DNA of 42,922 nt, from positions 1-42,922 of the IMG/VR virus record IMGVR_UViG_3300013132_000091. The stretch is one strand, 5' to 3'. The position numbers and the translations under genes are program-made. This DNA comes from a virus. The first letter of the stretch is position 1. Each line of letters begins with the position of its first letter. The notes beneath the pieces are model-generated. The model did not search any database, was not told the origin of the DNA, and saw only the letters and a list, made by a program, of their open reading frames with translations. This document shows positions 1 to 6,124 of the stretch, piece by piece.

Positions 1-60
1 CCGGAAACCGGCGAGGTGTTCTACCTGTCGGCCATGAAGTCAAGGAGGGCGACATGCTGA
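1..60 (+). CDS. C-terminal end of an upstream gene (partial)
   Basis: Frame 1 is open from the first base to a TGA at 58-60 and would encode the last 19 residues of a protein (PETGEVFYLSAMKSRRATC). It overlaps the start of the next gene at ATG 54, the same tight coupling seen between the following genes. An AGGAGG Shine-Dalgarno for the next gene lies inside it (43-48). Too little remains to assign a function, and it could be a chance open frame. Confidence 0.35.
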   Translation, partial: PETGEVFYLSAMKSRRATC

Positions 61-503
61 CCCGCTCCAGCTTCAAGCGCCCGACCTACGAGCGCACCCG
101 CACGGTCCACACCCCAATCCCTGAGCACCTGCGCCGCGCCGCCAGCTTCGCCAAGGCCGACCAGATGGCCGAGCCGGTGGAGAAGACCGAGCCCGTGCGA
201 TCAGAACCTTATCGGAGGCTGGTGGCAGCTCTGCCCTGCAAAGTCTGCAGCGTCGAAGGCTACTCACAGGCCGCGCATCCGAACACCGGCAAAGGTGCAG
301 GCATCAAGACCGATGACCGCCAGTGCTTCCCGCTTTGCTCCGACAGACCCGGCGTTCGCGGATGTCACCCGCAGTTCGACCAGGGCGCGATGTTTGACAA
401 AGCCACGCGCCAACAGCTTGAGGTTGATTGGGGCGTGGACACAAGACGAACGATTGAAAACCTGGGCCTGTGGCCCAAGACCCTTCCGAGGTGGCCAGCA
501 TGA
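54..503 (+). CDS. HNH-type nuclease, YbcO/DUF1364-like
   Basis: 149 residues. The C-terminal half has a His-Me finger layout: C62-x2-C65, then A-H75, a GKGAGIKTDD stretch (residues 79-88), PLC95 and GC104-H105. This matches small phage nucleases of the YbcO/DUF1364/Ref type, in which AH...G.GxKxDD...PLC...CH carries the zinc site and catalytic His. The usual last His position is D109 (CHPQFD). N-terminal ~55 residues are basic and probably disordered. The ATG at 54 has AGGAGG five bases upstream. The gene opens a run of ATGA-coupled small genes and likely acts on phage DNA during replication or recombination; the precise substrate is not inferable. The fold call is fairly safe, activity is not. 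Confidence 0.7.
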   Translation: MLTRSSFKRPTYERTRTVHTPIPEHLRRAASFAKADQMAEPVEKTEPVRSEPYRRLVAALPCKVCSVEGYSQAAHPNTGKGAGIKTDDRQCFPLCSDRPGVRGCHPQFDQGAMFDKATRQQLEVDWGVDTRRTIENLGLWPKTLPRWPA

Positions 504-706
504 CCCATGGCTGCATGAACAGACCGCCCTTCAAGGACTGGCACCACGCCCAGGACGGATACATCCCCATGAGCAGCGACAAGGCCCACACCCGCCAGCC
601 GCTGATCGTCAAGGTGCCGCACGTCATGACACGCGAGTGCCAGTACACCCGACTCAACCCCCAAGACCCCGGCTGCGCCGGCTGCAACCACCAGAGCAAG
701 CCATGA
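500..706 (+). CDS. Small hypothetical protein with a Cys cluster
   Basis: 68 residues starting at ATG 500, which overlaps the TGA of the upstream nuclease (ATGA). An in-frame ATG at 470 exists but would overlap deeply. The C-terminal third has C48 and a C-x2-C pair in PGCAGC, which could bind a metal, and the composition is basic and polar. I do not recognise the family. Its coupling to an HNH nuclease upstream and an HNH-derived protein downstream suggests a role in phage DNA metabolism or regulation, which is inference only. Confidence 0.6.
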   Translation: MTHGCMNRPPFKDWHHAQDGYIPMSSDKAHTRQPLIVKVPHVMTRECQYTRLNPQDPGCAGCNHQSKP

Positions 707-1242
707 AGTACATGCCCGCACCACGCCCCAAGCTGATCGGACCCCCAGCCAGCGCCGCAAACCACCGCATCATTGAAGCCATCAAGGCCCGCTGCATCAA
801 GTGCCCATATTGCCTGGAAGATTGGCATGTGGACATGGAGCGCAAGGGAGAGGCCGCAATCCAGATGAAGCTGGGCGGCAAGTGCATCGCTGTGCGCCGC
901 GCCATGTACCAAGCGCACTACCACGACGAGCCGATCCAAGACGGCTACCGCGTCACATCGCGCTGCAAGAACCCGAACTGCGTCAACCCGCGGCTGCTGA
1001 TGCAGGCCAAGCCCGGCTACATCCTGGGCAAGCAGTACACCAACGGCCTGCGCGACAAGAAGGCCGCAACCATGCACATGATCCAGATGAAACTGGAGCG
1101 ATCAAAGCTGGATACCGCCGCAGTCCTGCGCATCCGCGATGACAAGCGCAAAGGGACGGAGGCTGCCAAGGAGTACGGCATATCGCCCGATTATTACAAC
1201 GCGATCCAGCGCCGCGACGCGCGGGCGAAGGTGTACGCATGA
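703..1242 (+). CDS. HNH-derived zinc/HTH DNA-binding protein
   Basis: 179 residues from ATG 703, which overlaps the previous TGA. Residues 31-37 hold CIKCPYC. Residues 66-99 read like phage HNH homing nucleases: RRAMYQAHY, then EPIQDGYRVTSRC, then NPNCVNPRLL, equivalent to AHR..WEL..GPIP.G..VxHxCDNPxCVNPxHL. Two key positions differ: the His before the first zinc Cys is Ser-Arg (TSRC88), and the His after CVNP is Arg. The zinc Cys pair (C88, C93) is retained, so a folded but catalytically dead HNH is likely. The C-terminal part (about 140-172) looks like a helix-turn-helix (GTEAAKEYGISPDYYNAIQ). My reading is a DNA-binding regulator evolved from an HNH enzyme. Confidence 0.6.
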   Translation: MKYMPAPRPKLIGPPASAANHRIIEAIKARCIKCPYCLEDWHVDMERKGEAAIQMKLGGKCIAVRRAMYQAHYHDEPIQDGYRVTSRCKNPNCVNPRLLMQAKPGYILGKQYTNGLRDKKAATMHMIQMKLERSKLDTAAVLRIRDDKRKGTEAAKEYGISPDYYNAIQRRDARAKVYA

Positions 1243-1793
1243 GCCGCGCCGAACGCCGAGCAGCCGCCCGCGCCCAGCGCGGCCACAGCAAACCACCCGT
1301 GATGCGCAAGGTGTGGCGCACCGACCTGAACACCATCGAGCACGCCATTGCTGGCGCCGCCATCACCCCCGAGCAGGCGCGCGACCAGTTGATGATGCGC
1401 GAGCTTTCCGCCCTGGACGCCTTCACGCGAGGCCACGCCCGGATGCAGGAATGGAGCGATCTCGTCAACTTGAACAACATCGCGCAGACCATGGCCGGCA
1501 GCCTTGGCGTGATGCGTGACGAGGTGATGCCGGCCTGCCACCTGGCCGAGCAGGATCTGATCGAAACCGCCGCACGCTTTCAGCGCACCGGCCGCATGGG
1601 GTTGAGCGGCCAGGCCATCGAGCACCTGCGCTCCGTCATCCGCCTGCACGAAGAGCAGCGCGCCAGCGTGGCCCGTAGCGTCTACGAAGAGGCCATCCGC
1701 CTGACCGCCGCCCGCATCAAGAGCGGGCACGCGACCATCGACCTGGCGCAGACGCTGGGCATATCCATGACCGAAGAAAGGAAAGCAGCATGA
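1239..1793 (+). CDS. Hypothetical phage protein, helical
   Basis: 184 residues, ATGA-coupled to the gene before (1239-1242) and after (1790-1793). The N-terminus is Arg/Ala-rich (RAERRAAARAQR) and may touch nucleic acid; the rest is predicted from composition to be mostly alpha-helical. The segment around residues 30-110 (ITPEQARDQLMMRELSALDAF) resembles uncharacterised proteins of phage replication regions, but I cannot name a family. No signal peptide, membrane segment or metal site is visible. Confidence 0.65.
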   Translation: MSRAERRAAARAQRGHSKPPVMRKVWRTDLNTIEHAIAGAAITPEQARDQLMMRELSALDAFTRGHARMQEWSDLVNLNNIAQTMAGSLGVMRDEVMPACHLAEQDLIETAARFQRTGRMGLSGQAIEHLRSVIRLHEEQRASVARSVYEEAIRLTAARIKSGHATIDLAQTLGISMTEERKAA

Positions 1794-2032
1794 GCCCGTT
1801 CGAATACGTCGAAGCCGAAGACCTTATCAAACCCGACACCCGCAGCGAAGCGGAGAAGTGGCTGGATGCCGAAATGGATAAGCGCTGGGCCCACGAGCAG
1901 GGCGCCGACTTCGAGGCGATTTTGCGCGCCGTGGCGCTCGATCTGTTCACGGAGGCTTCTGCCCTGCGCGCTACCGAGCAGAACCTGCGCGAAGAGTTGG
2001 CCGCCATCAAAGCGCAGAAGTCCCCCGCATGA
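1790..2032 (+). CDS. Small acidic hypothetical protein
   Basis: 80 residues, coupled by ATGA at both ends. Acidic and helical, with a heptad-like C-terminal half (EASALRATEQNLREELAAIK) that could form a coiled coil. Not recognised. Its place in an unbroken string of coupled small genes and its high G/C at third codon positions support it as a real gene. Confidence 0.6.
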   Translation: MSPFEYVEAEDLIKPDTRSEAEKWLDAEMDKRWAHEQGADFEAILRAVALDLFTEASALRATEQNLREELAAIKAQKSPA

Positions 2033-2316
2033 AACAGCCGCGCCTGAACCTGTCCGATGCCGTGGACGACCTGGCGCCGCCGCCGCCGCCCTGCTGGCCC
2101 GACCGCACAAGCTGGCTGGAATACCTCAAGAGCACCGCAGCCGCACAGAACAAGAGCGGAAACCCGCGTGTGATCCTGATGACGCCAGAAGGCCCGGCAT
2201 TCAACACCGCGGTCAACTACTGCGCCGACTGCCTGAGCAGCCGCGCCGCCCGCATGGCGCGAGAAGGCCGATGCAACCCCGCAGCACTCAAAACCAAGGA
2301 GCAGACACCAGCATGA
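2029..2316 (+). CDS. Small hypothetical protein with C-x2-C
   Basis: 95 residues, ATGA-coupled to both neighbours. A Pro-rich N-terminal patch (LAPPPPPCWPDRTSWLEYL) is followed by a segment with YCADCLSSRAARMAREGRC, where C-x2-C plus a later Cys could bind zinc. No family recognised. Small proteins with a single C-x2-C knuckle are common in phage early regions, often as host-interaction factors, but nothing here shows a partner. Confidence 0.6.
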   Translation: MKQPRLNLSDAVDDLAPPPPPCWPDRTSWLEYLKSTAAAQNKSGNPRVILMTPEGPAFNTAVNYCADCLSSRAARMAREGRCNPAALKTKEQTPA

Positions 2317-2543
2317 CAGCCCAGAACCCCGGCCTGCAGGGCACAATCGAGATCATCCGCGCCGTGATCGAGCAGATCCAGCCCGCCACCGAGCGCGAGA
2401 TCGAGCAGCACCCGGATGTTGTCAAAGCCTGCCGCTCCAGCAAGCTCAAGGCCCGCCGACTGGTGCATCGGCTGCAGAAGCTCGGCCGCATCAAGAGCGA
2501 CGGGGCGCAGCAGCAGCCGAAATTCAGTGTGGTGGGGGGCTGA
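2313..2543 (+). CDS. Small winged-helix-like protein
   Basis: 76 residues from ATG 2313, overlapping the previous TGA. The sequence reads helix-helix-basic helix-hairpin: IEIIRAVIEQIQPATEREIE, then VVKACRSSKLKARRLVHRL, then QKLGRIKSDG. This order, with an Arg/Lys-rich recognition-like helix followed by LGRI, resembles compact winged-helix DNA-binding domains of phage regulators. It lies just before the promoter of the non-coding locus and could be a candidate regulator of the operator-like elements downstream; that link is speculative. Confidence in the gene is good, in the function modest. Confidence 0.6.
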   Translation: MTAQNPGLQGTIEIIRAVIEQIQPATEREIEQHPDVVKACRSSKLKARRLVHRLQKLGRIKSDGAQQQPKFSVVGG

Positions 2544-2546
2544 GCC

Positions 2547-2795
2547 ATGACGGAAGAACAATGGGAGCCGGAAGAGTGGGATATTGACGAAATCGACCGG
2601 TCGGCTTACACAAATGCCGAATGGCTGATTTGGGAAATTGACAGCTCCGGCCTAGACTTGAGAATCAGAGACGGGAAAGTATTTGTCCTCCACGGTGAGG
2701 AATATCTAACACAAGATCAAATCCAGGCGCTGAAGGACTTGGATATGTACGTGTTGACGGTCCTCGCCATCCGTGAGGCAACGGGTCAGCGTTGA
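2547..2795 (+). CDS. Small acidic protein, TubC-docking-like
   Basis: 82 residues. After an acidic, Trp-rich N-terminus (EEQWEPEEWDIDEIDR) comes a pattern L-x3-DSSGLDLRIRDGKVFVLHG, then LTQDQIQALKDLDMYVLTVL. This resembles the helix-strand-strand-helix of TubC N-terminal docking domains, which phages also carry as stand-alone proteins. Here the role is unknown. Third positions are less G/C-biased than in upstream genes (for example ATT, TTT, GAA, AAA), suggesting a more recent acquisition. The stop codon overlaps the -35 box of the next promoter. Confidence 0.6.
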   Translation: MTEEQWEPEEWDIDEIDRSAYTNAEWLIWEIDSSGLDLRIRDGKVFVLHGEEYLTQDQIQALKDLDMYVLTVLAIREATGQR

Positions 2796-2819
2796 CACCC
2801 CGCTCGCCAGCAATACAAT
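2792..2819 (+). promoter_or_regulatory. Strong sigma70-type promoter of the non-coding locus
   Basis: TTGACA (2792-2797), 16-nt spacer, TACAAT (2814-2819): six of six and five of six matches to the -35 and -10 consensus. Transcription should begin near 2826. No start codon follows; the transcript would run through folded RNA and tRNA(-like) domains to the terminator at 3467-3500. Confidence 0.75.
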
Positions 2820-2825
2820 GCCAGC

Positions 2826-3014
2826 GCGGCCCCTGATCCGGTGGGCTGAGAGAAAAACCGGGTGCCATCAAATCAGCGGCACTGCGGATGGACGCAGCGA
2901 CCTGTCTGTGATCTGCCGTAGGAACGTAATGTCCGGCAGAAAGAGTCATGACGCGCTGTAGGACCAGCTACCAATGACCGGCGCGCGAGCTAGTATCAAG
3001 CCTAGCCCGCTGAT
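2826..3014 (+). ncRNA. Folded 5' domain of the non-coding transcript
   Basis: No credible reading frame. A perfect 15-bp long-range stem (2865-2879 with 3007-3021) closes a multiloop containing at least four hairpins: CTGCG/CGCAG around GATGGA (2882-2897), TCTGCCG/CGGCAGA around a 15-nt loop starting TAGGAAC (2912-2940), GTAG/CTAC around GACCAG (2958-2971) and GCTAG/CTAGC around TATCAAGC (2989-3006). The 3' strand of the closing stem is also the 5' acceptor strand of the tRNA-like domain that follows, so the two folds exclude each other. No known RNA class recognised. Confidence 0.55.
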
Positions 3015-3126
3015 TTGATGGTGTAGCTCAGTTGGTAGATCGGACGCACGGAAAAAGCGAAGCGGTAGGAAATGACCGCCGTGCCCGTGGTCGGCGCGCT
3101 GGTTCAAGTCCGGCCACCATCAACCA
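3015..3126 (+). ncRNA. tRNA-like domain 1 with an extended hairpin in place of the anticodon loop
   Basis: Recognisable tRNA ends: 8-bp acceptor TGATGGTG (3016-3023) with CACCATCA (3115-3122), A73, encoded CCA (3124-3126), TA at positions 8-9, D arm GCTC-AGTTGGTA-GATC (one mismatch), and T arm GCTGG-TTCAAGT-CCGGC (3098-3114). The centre is not a normal anticodon arm. GCACGG (3046-3051) pairs with CCGTGC (3079-3084), and the 27 nt between include a second hairpin CGGT/ACCG with loop AGGAAATG. No seven-base anticodon loop can be drawn, so decoding is unlikely. It may be a decayed tRNA or a tRNA mimic. Confidence 0.6.
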
Positions 3127-3222
3127 TCACGCATGCGGAGTGACGGCAGCCGCTGGATGCTTGGCCGAAAGGCTGATTTCAAGCCAGCGAGTGAAGAGCC
3201 GCCAATCCGCATCCGTGATGGT
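3123..3222 (+). ncRNA. Long hairpin with GAAA tetraloop
   Basis: Outer stem of 16 bp with one C-C mismatch: ACCATCACG-C-ATGCGGA (3123-3139) with TCCGCAT-C-CGTGATGGT (3206-3222). Inside, CGCTGG/CCAGCG (3151-3156/3184-3189), CTTG/CAAG (3160-3163/3180-3183) and GCC-GAAA-GGC (3164-3173) stack towards a GNRA tetraloop. This shares bases with the CCA end of tRNA-like domain 1 and the 5' acceptor strand of domain 2. It may be a processing structure or an alternative fold. Confidence 0.5.
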
Positions 3223-3351
3223 CAGGGCAATGCTGGGGGTTCCCGGCACCCAACAGTGTGAAGCGCGGTACTAGGAACGGCGGAGCTGCAGCGAAACCGG
3301 GAAAGTCACCCGATCCGCGCAATCCCGGTACAACAGGGATGCCATCAACCA
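3216..3351 (+). ncRNA. tRNA-like domain 2 (CCA-ended, non-canonical)
   Basis: TGATGGT (3216-3222) can pair with GCCATCA (3341-3347, one G-U), followed by A and encoded CCA (3349-3351). Immediately 5' of the 3' acceptor strand lies a 5-bp arm ATCCC/GGGAT (3322-3340) where a T arm should be, but its loop GGTACAACA is nine bases and lacks TTCRA. The interior is about 100 nt and includes GCTGGG-GGTT-CCCGGC. The 3' architecture matches a tRNA; the rest does not. The 17-nt end CCATCAACCATCACGCA is shared with domain 1. Confidence 0.4.
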
Positions 3352-3355
3352 TCAC

Positions 3356-3428
3356 GCAGGTAAGCCCAAGGTGGGCCGCCAGCCTTCCAAGCTGTGCAGA
3401 TGCGGTTCGATTCCGCATACCTGCTCCA
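3356..3428 (+). tRNA. tRNA-Gly (anticodon UCC)
   Basis: Acceptor GCAGGTA (3356-3362) pairs with TACCTGC (3418-3424); discriminator U and encoded CCA (3426-3428) follow, as in bacterial tRNA-Gly. Anticodon loop CTTCCAA (3384-3390) gives UCC at 3386-3388, on stem CCAGC/GCTGT with an outermost C-U mismatch. T arm TGCGG-TTCGATT-CCGCA is canonical. The D arm is short: GCCC/GGGC with a 5-nt loop AAGGT and only one linker base, so total length is 73 nt including CCA. It may supply GGA codons, which are rare in the G/C-biased phage genes, or be partly degenerate. Confidence 0.75.
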
Positions 3429-3430
3429 AA

Positions 3431-3500
3431 ACGCTCCTAAGCGTGAGTTCGGGGAACCGAGCCGAGAACCCGCCACCCTGCAAGGTGCGCGGGTTTTCTT
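3431..3500 (+). terminator. Intrinsic terminator of the RNA locus, preceded by two hairpins
   Basis: The terminator itself is AACCCGC-CACC (3467-3477), loop CTGCAA, GGTG-C-GCGGGTT (3484-3495), an 11-bp stem with a one-base bulge, running into TTTTCTTT. Just upstream are two small hairpins, ACGCT-CCTA-AGCGT (3431-3444) and TTCGG-GGAA-CCGAG (3448-3461). This ends the transcript started at about 2826 and separates it from the terminase operon. Confidence 0.8.
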
Positions 3501-3516
3501 TCGCCCACACCCCTAT

Positions 3517-3547
3517 CGGTTGACTCCGAGCCCCATCCTCATCTAAT
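3517..3547 (+). promoter_or_regulatory. Late promoter/operator copy 1 (before terminase)
   Basis: CGGTTGACTCCGAG at 3517-3530. TTGACT (3520-3525) is a good -35, followed after 16 nt by TCTAAT (3542-3547), five of six to the -10 consensus. The -35 is framed by CGG and CCG, so a dimeric regulator could cover it. It lies 84 bases upstream of the small terminase start and directly after a terminator, as expected for an independent promoter. Confidence 0.6.
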
Positions 3548-3630
3548 GCCCCCGCCGAGAGATCGGTTGCAAACGATGTTCGCCCCGGTGGCCACTACCG
3601 CCGGGGCTCCTTTTCCCGGAGTCACCCAGC

Positions 3631-4311
3631 ATGCCTGCGCGCAAGAGTGCGTCCGCCAAGGATGGCACGCCCACACCTGCAGAAAAGCCCGCCAAGCGCA
3701 AACTGGTCGATTGGCCTGCCGTGGAGCGCGACTACCGCACCAGCCAGATGACGCTGCGGGAGATGGGCCAGAAGCACGGATGCACGCACGGCGCCATCGC
3801 ACAGCAAGCCAAGGCCAGAGGGTGGCAGCGCGACCTTCGGCCCGCCATTGAGCAGGCCACACAAGCCCGGCTGATCGAGTCGGCGCTATCCAACGCGGTA
3901 TCCGGCGCTACCCAAGAGCTAACCAATGTGGTGCTCGCAGTCGCCGAGGTCAACACCCAGGTCATTCTCAAGCACCGCACCGGCCTGCAGCGCATCACGC
4001 GCATCAAGGAGCAGTTGCTGGACCAGATCGAGCAGGCCGCCATGAACCTGCCTGACTTGGCCGAGGCCATCGAGATGGTTCGCAGCCCTGACGAGAACGG
4101 CCAGGACAAGGCAAACGACGCGCTGCGCAAGGCCATGAGCCGCACATCGCTGGTGGACGACCTCAAGAAGTTGGCCGAGGTGGACGAGAAGGTGCGCAAG
4201 GGCGAGCGCGAGGCATTCAACATCGCAGGCGGCGAAGACCCGGACACCGGCACAGCCAAGCGCAAGCGCGTGCTGCTGGACTTCGTGGACGTTGAGGACA
4301 AGAGCGCATGA
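3631..4311 (+). CDS. terS: Terminase small subunit
   Basis: 226 residues. After a basic, Lys/Pro/Ala-rich leader (1-28) comes a helix-turn-helix resembling small-terminase DNA-recognition domains: DWPAVERDYRTSQMTLREMG, then QKHGCTHGAIAQQAKARGW (about residues 30-70). The rest is helical with likely coiled-coil segments for oligomer formation. It directly precedes terL and overlaps it by four bases. TerS binds the packaging site and regulates the large subunit. Start ATG 3631 follows CGGAG at 3618-3622. Position and HTH support the call; sequence similarity in TerS is always weak. Confidence 0.8.
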   Translation: MPARKSASAKDGTPTPAEKPAKRKLVDWPAVERDYRTSQMTLREMGQKHGCTHGAIAQQAKARGWQRDLRPAIEQATQARLIESALSNAVSGATQELTNVVLAVAEVNTQVILKHRTGLQRITRIKEQLLDQIEQAAMNLPDLAEAIEMVRSPDENGQDKANDALRKAMSRTSLVDDLKKLAEVDEKVRKGEREAFNIAGGEDPDTGTAKRKRVLLDFVDVEDKSA

Positions 4312-5600
4312 TGGCTGAGGCCGATCAAGTGCAGGAGATCCGGGCCGAGTTCCCGGCGAAGCTGCGCCCGCTGTTCAGGCCCAAGCGCTACAAGGTCATG
4401 CACGGTGGCCGAGGTGGCGGCAAGTCGTGGGCCGTGGCTCGTGCGCTGCTGCTGATGGCGGCCGACCAGCCTTTGCGCGTGCTGTGCGCGCGTGAGATTC
4501 AGAAGTCCATGAAGGAGTCGGTTCACCGGCTGCTCAAAGACCAGATTGTTTCGCTGGGCCTTGAATCCGAGTTTGAGGTGCTGGACACCGAGATCCGCGG
4601 CTACAACGGCTCCGTCTTCCTGTTCACCGGCCTGCAGAGCCACACGGTTGACTCCATCAAGTCCTACGAGGGTGTTGATCGCGTCTGGATTGAAGAGGCG
4701 CACGGCGTATCCAAGAAGAGCTGGGACACGCTGATCCCGACCATTCGCAAGGCCGGCTCAGAAATCTGGCTCACGCTGAACCCGGACATGGACACCGATG
4801 AGACGTGGGTGCGCTTCTGCGCGGCGCCGTCTGACGACACCTGGGTGTGCGAGATCAACTGGCGCGACAACCCGTGGTTCCCCGAAGTGCTCAAGGAAGA
4901 GCGGCGCAAGGCTCAGGCCAGCATGCCGGCCGACGACTACGACAACATCTGGGAAGGCAAACCCAAGCGCGTTGCGGCCGGCGCCATCTACCGGCACGAG
5001 ATCGAGGCGCTGTTTGCTGACAAGCGTATCTGCCCGGTGCCATACGACCCGTTGTTACCTGTGCACACGGTCTGGGACTTGGGCTGGAACGACGCCATGA
5101 CCATCATCATGGTGCAGCGCACGCCCACGACGGTGAACATCATCGACTACATCGAGGACAGCAACCGCACCTATGCCTGGTACGTGTCCGAGCTGGAAAA
5201 GCGCCCGTACCGGTGGGGTGCGGACTACCTGCCGCACGACGGCGCCGCCAAGAACCCTCAGACGGGCATCAGCAGCATCCAGGCGCTGCAAAACCTGGGC
5301 CGCAATGTGGCCGACCCGCTGCCGGCCGTTGATGTGGAAGAAGGCATCAAGCAGGCCCGCATGGTGTTCCCGAAGTGCTACTTCGACCAGATCAAGACAG
5401 CGCGCCTGCTGGAGTGCCTGAAACGCTACCGCCGCAGCATCAACCAGCGCACCAACGAGCCGACCGGCCCGCTGCACGACGAGCACAGCCACGGCGCCGA
5501 CGCTTTCCGCTACATGGGCATGGCTGTGCCGCTGATGCGCAACAGCATCGATTCCGACTCCCTCAAAGCATTCAAGAACCGCGAGCGCCGCGGTCTGTAA
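4308..5600 (+). CDS. terL: Terminase large subunit (Terminase_3 type)
   Basis: 430 residues. ATPase domain: Walker A GGRGGGKS at residues 33-40, adaptor-like LCAREIQKSMKESVH, Walker B hydrophobics plus EE in VDRVWIEEAH (about 124-133) and the coupling motif LTLNP. The nuclease domain begins near residue 250 with VWDLGWNDAMT, and a late acidic motif HSHGADAFRYM (about 393-403) completes the RNase H-like site. It powers DNA translocation into procapsids and cuts the concatemer. Length is typical for PBSX/Terminase_3 enzymes. ATG 4308 overlaps terS (ATGA); ATG 4311 is an adjacent alternative. Confidence 0.95.
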   Translation: MMAEADQVQEIRAEFPAKLRPLFRPKRYKVMHGGRGGGKSWAVARALLLMAADQPLRVLCAREIQKSMKESVHRLLKDQIVSLGLESEFEVLDTEIRGYNGSVFLFTGLQSHTVDSIKSYEGVDRVWIEEAHGVSKKSWDTLIPTIRKAGSEIWLTLNPDMDTDETWVRFCAAPSDDTWVCEINWRDNPWFPEVLKEERRKAQASMPADDYDNIWEGKPKRVAAGAIYRHEIEALFADKRICPVPYDPLLPVHTVWDLGWNDAMTIIMVQRTPTTVNIIDYIEDSNRTYAWYVSELEKRPYRWGADYLPHDGAAKNPQTGISSIQALQNLGRNVADPLPAVDVEEGIKQARMVFPKCYFDQIKTARLLECLKRYRRSINQRTNEPTGPLHDEHSHGADAFRYMGMAVPLMRNSIDSDSLKAFKNRERRGL

Positions 5601-5618
5601 CCCCTCAAGGATCACACC

Positions 5619-6122
5619 ATGCGTATGTCCCCCGTCCTCAATCCCGATGGCCGCCCGGTGTTCACCGCTGGGGGCCGTCAAGCCTGGAAGGTGGCCGAGC
5701 ACCGCGGCTACATCTGCAGCCTCGAATGGGTCGGTGAAGGCAAGAAGGCAAAGCCGGCCATGGTCATCTGGTCGGCATCCAACATCCTGCAGGCCGGGTC
5801 TGAGTCGCGCGGGATGTGGTGCATCCTGCGCACGGCGCTGGTGGACTTCGTGGGCTTCGACAGCCTGGGCAACGCAACAGGCTCGATCAGCGAGCACTGC
5901 GTCCGCGAAGCCAAGGAGGCGATGCCGCTGCTGGGAAAAGACCCCAACGACAAGGCCGCGCTGACCGCCTTGTGCGATGTGGTGCTCAAGTTCGCCGAGC
6001 CGCTGGTTCACATGCCGGTGGCTCCGCGCGATGTCAAGCAGGCGATGGACACCGCTCCCATGTGGGAGGTCAAGGCCACGCACAAAGACAGCGGCAAGGT
6101 CATCAGCGAGGCGGAGGTCTGA
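5619..6122 (+). CDS. Hypothetical protein between terminase and portal
   Basis: 167 residues, 18 bases after terL and two bases before the portal gene. The N-terminal segment (SPVLNPDGRPVFTAGGRQAW) is followed by a mixed region with WSASNILQAGSESRGMW and a C-terminal half with PLLGKDPNDKAALTALCDVV. No signal peptide, transmembrane helix or known motif. The place suggests a packaging or head-assembly accessory protein, but this is by position alone. Its G/C-rich third positions match its neighbours. Confidence 0.6.
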   Translation: MRMSPVLNPDGRPVFTAGGRQAWKVAEHRGYICSLEWVGEGKKAKPAMVIWSASNILQAGSESRGMWCILRTALVDFVGFDSLGNATGSISEHCVREAKEAMPLLGKDPNDKAALTALCDVVLKFAEPLVHMPVAPRDVKQAMDTAPMWEVKATHKDSGKVISEAEV

Positions 6123-6124
6123 CC

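Noticed and set aside
2835-2866. CTGATCCGG and CTGAGAG words resembling a TPP riboswitch
   Set aside because: They are in the wrong order for the THI box, and no thiamine gene follows.
3015-3126. Group I intron in a tRNA
   Set aside because: The insert in the anticodon region is only about 27 nt, far too short for a catalytic core.
4645-4655. CGGTTGACTCC inside terL
   Set aside because: It lacks the closing GAG, has no -10 at 16 nt, and encodes the conserved terminase segment HTVDSIKS.
5816-6124. N-terminal extension of the portal to 5816
   Set aside because: It overlaps the real 5619-6122 gene in another frame and has low-complexity Gln/Gly/Arg sequence; ATG 6125 fits the family.
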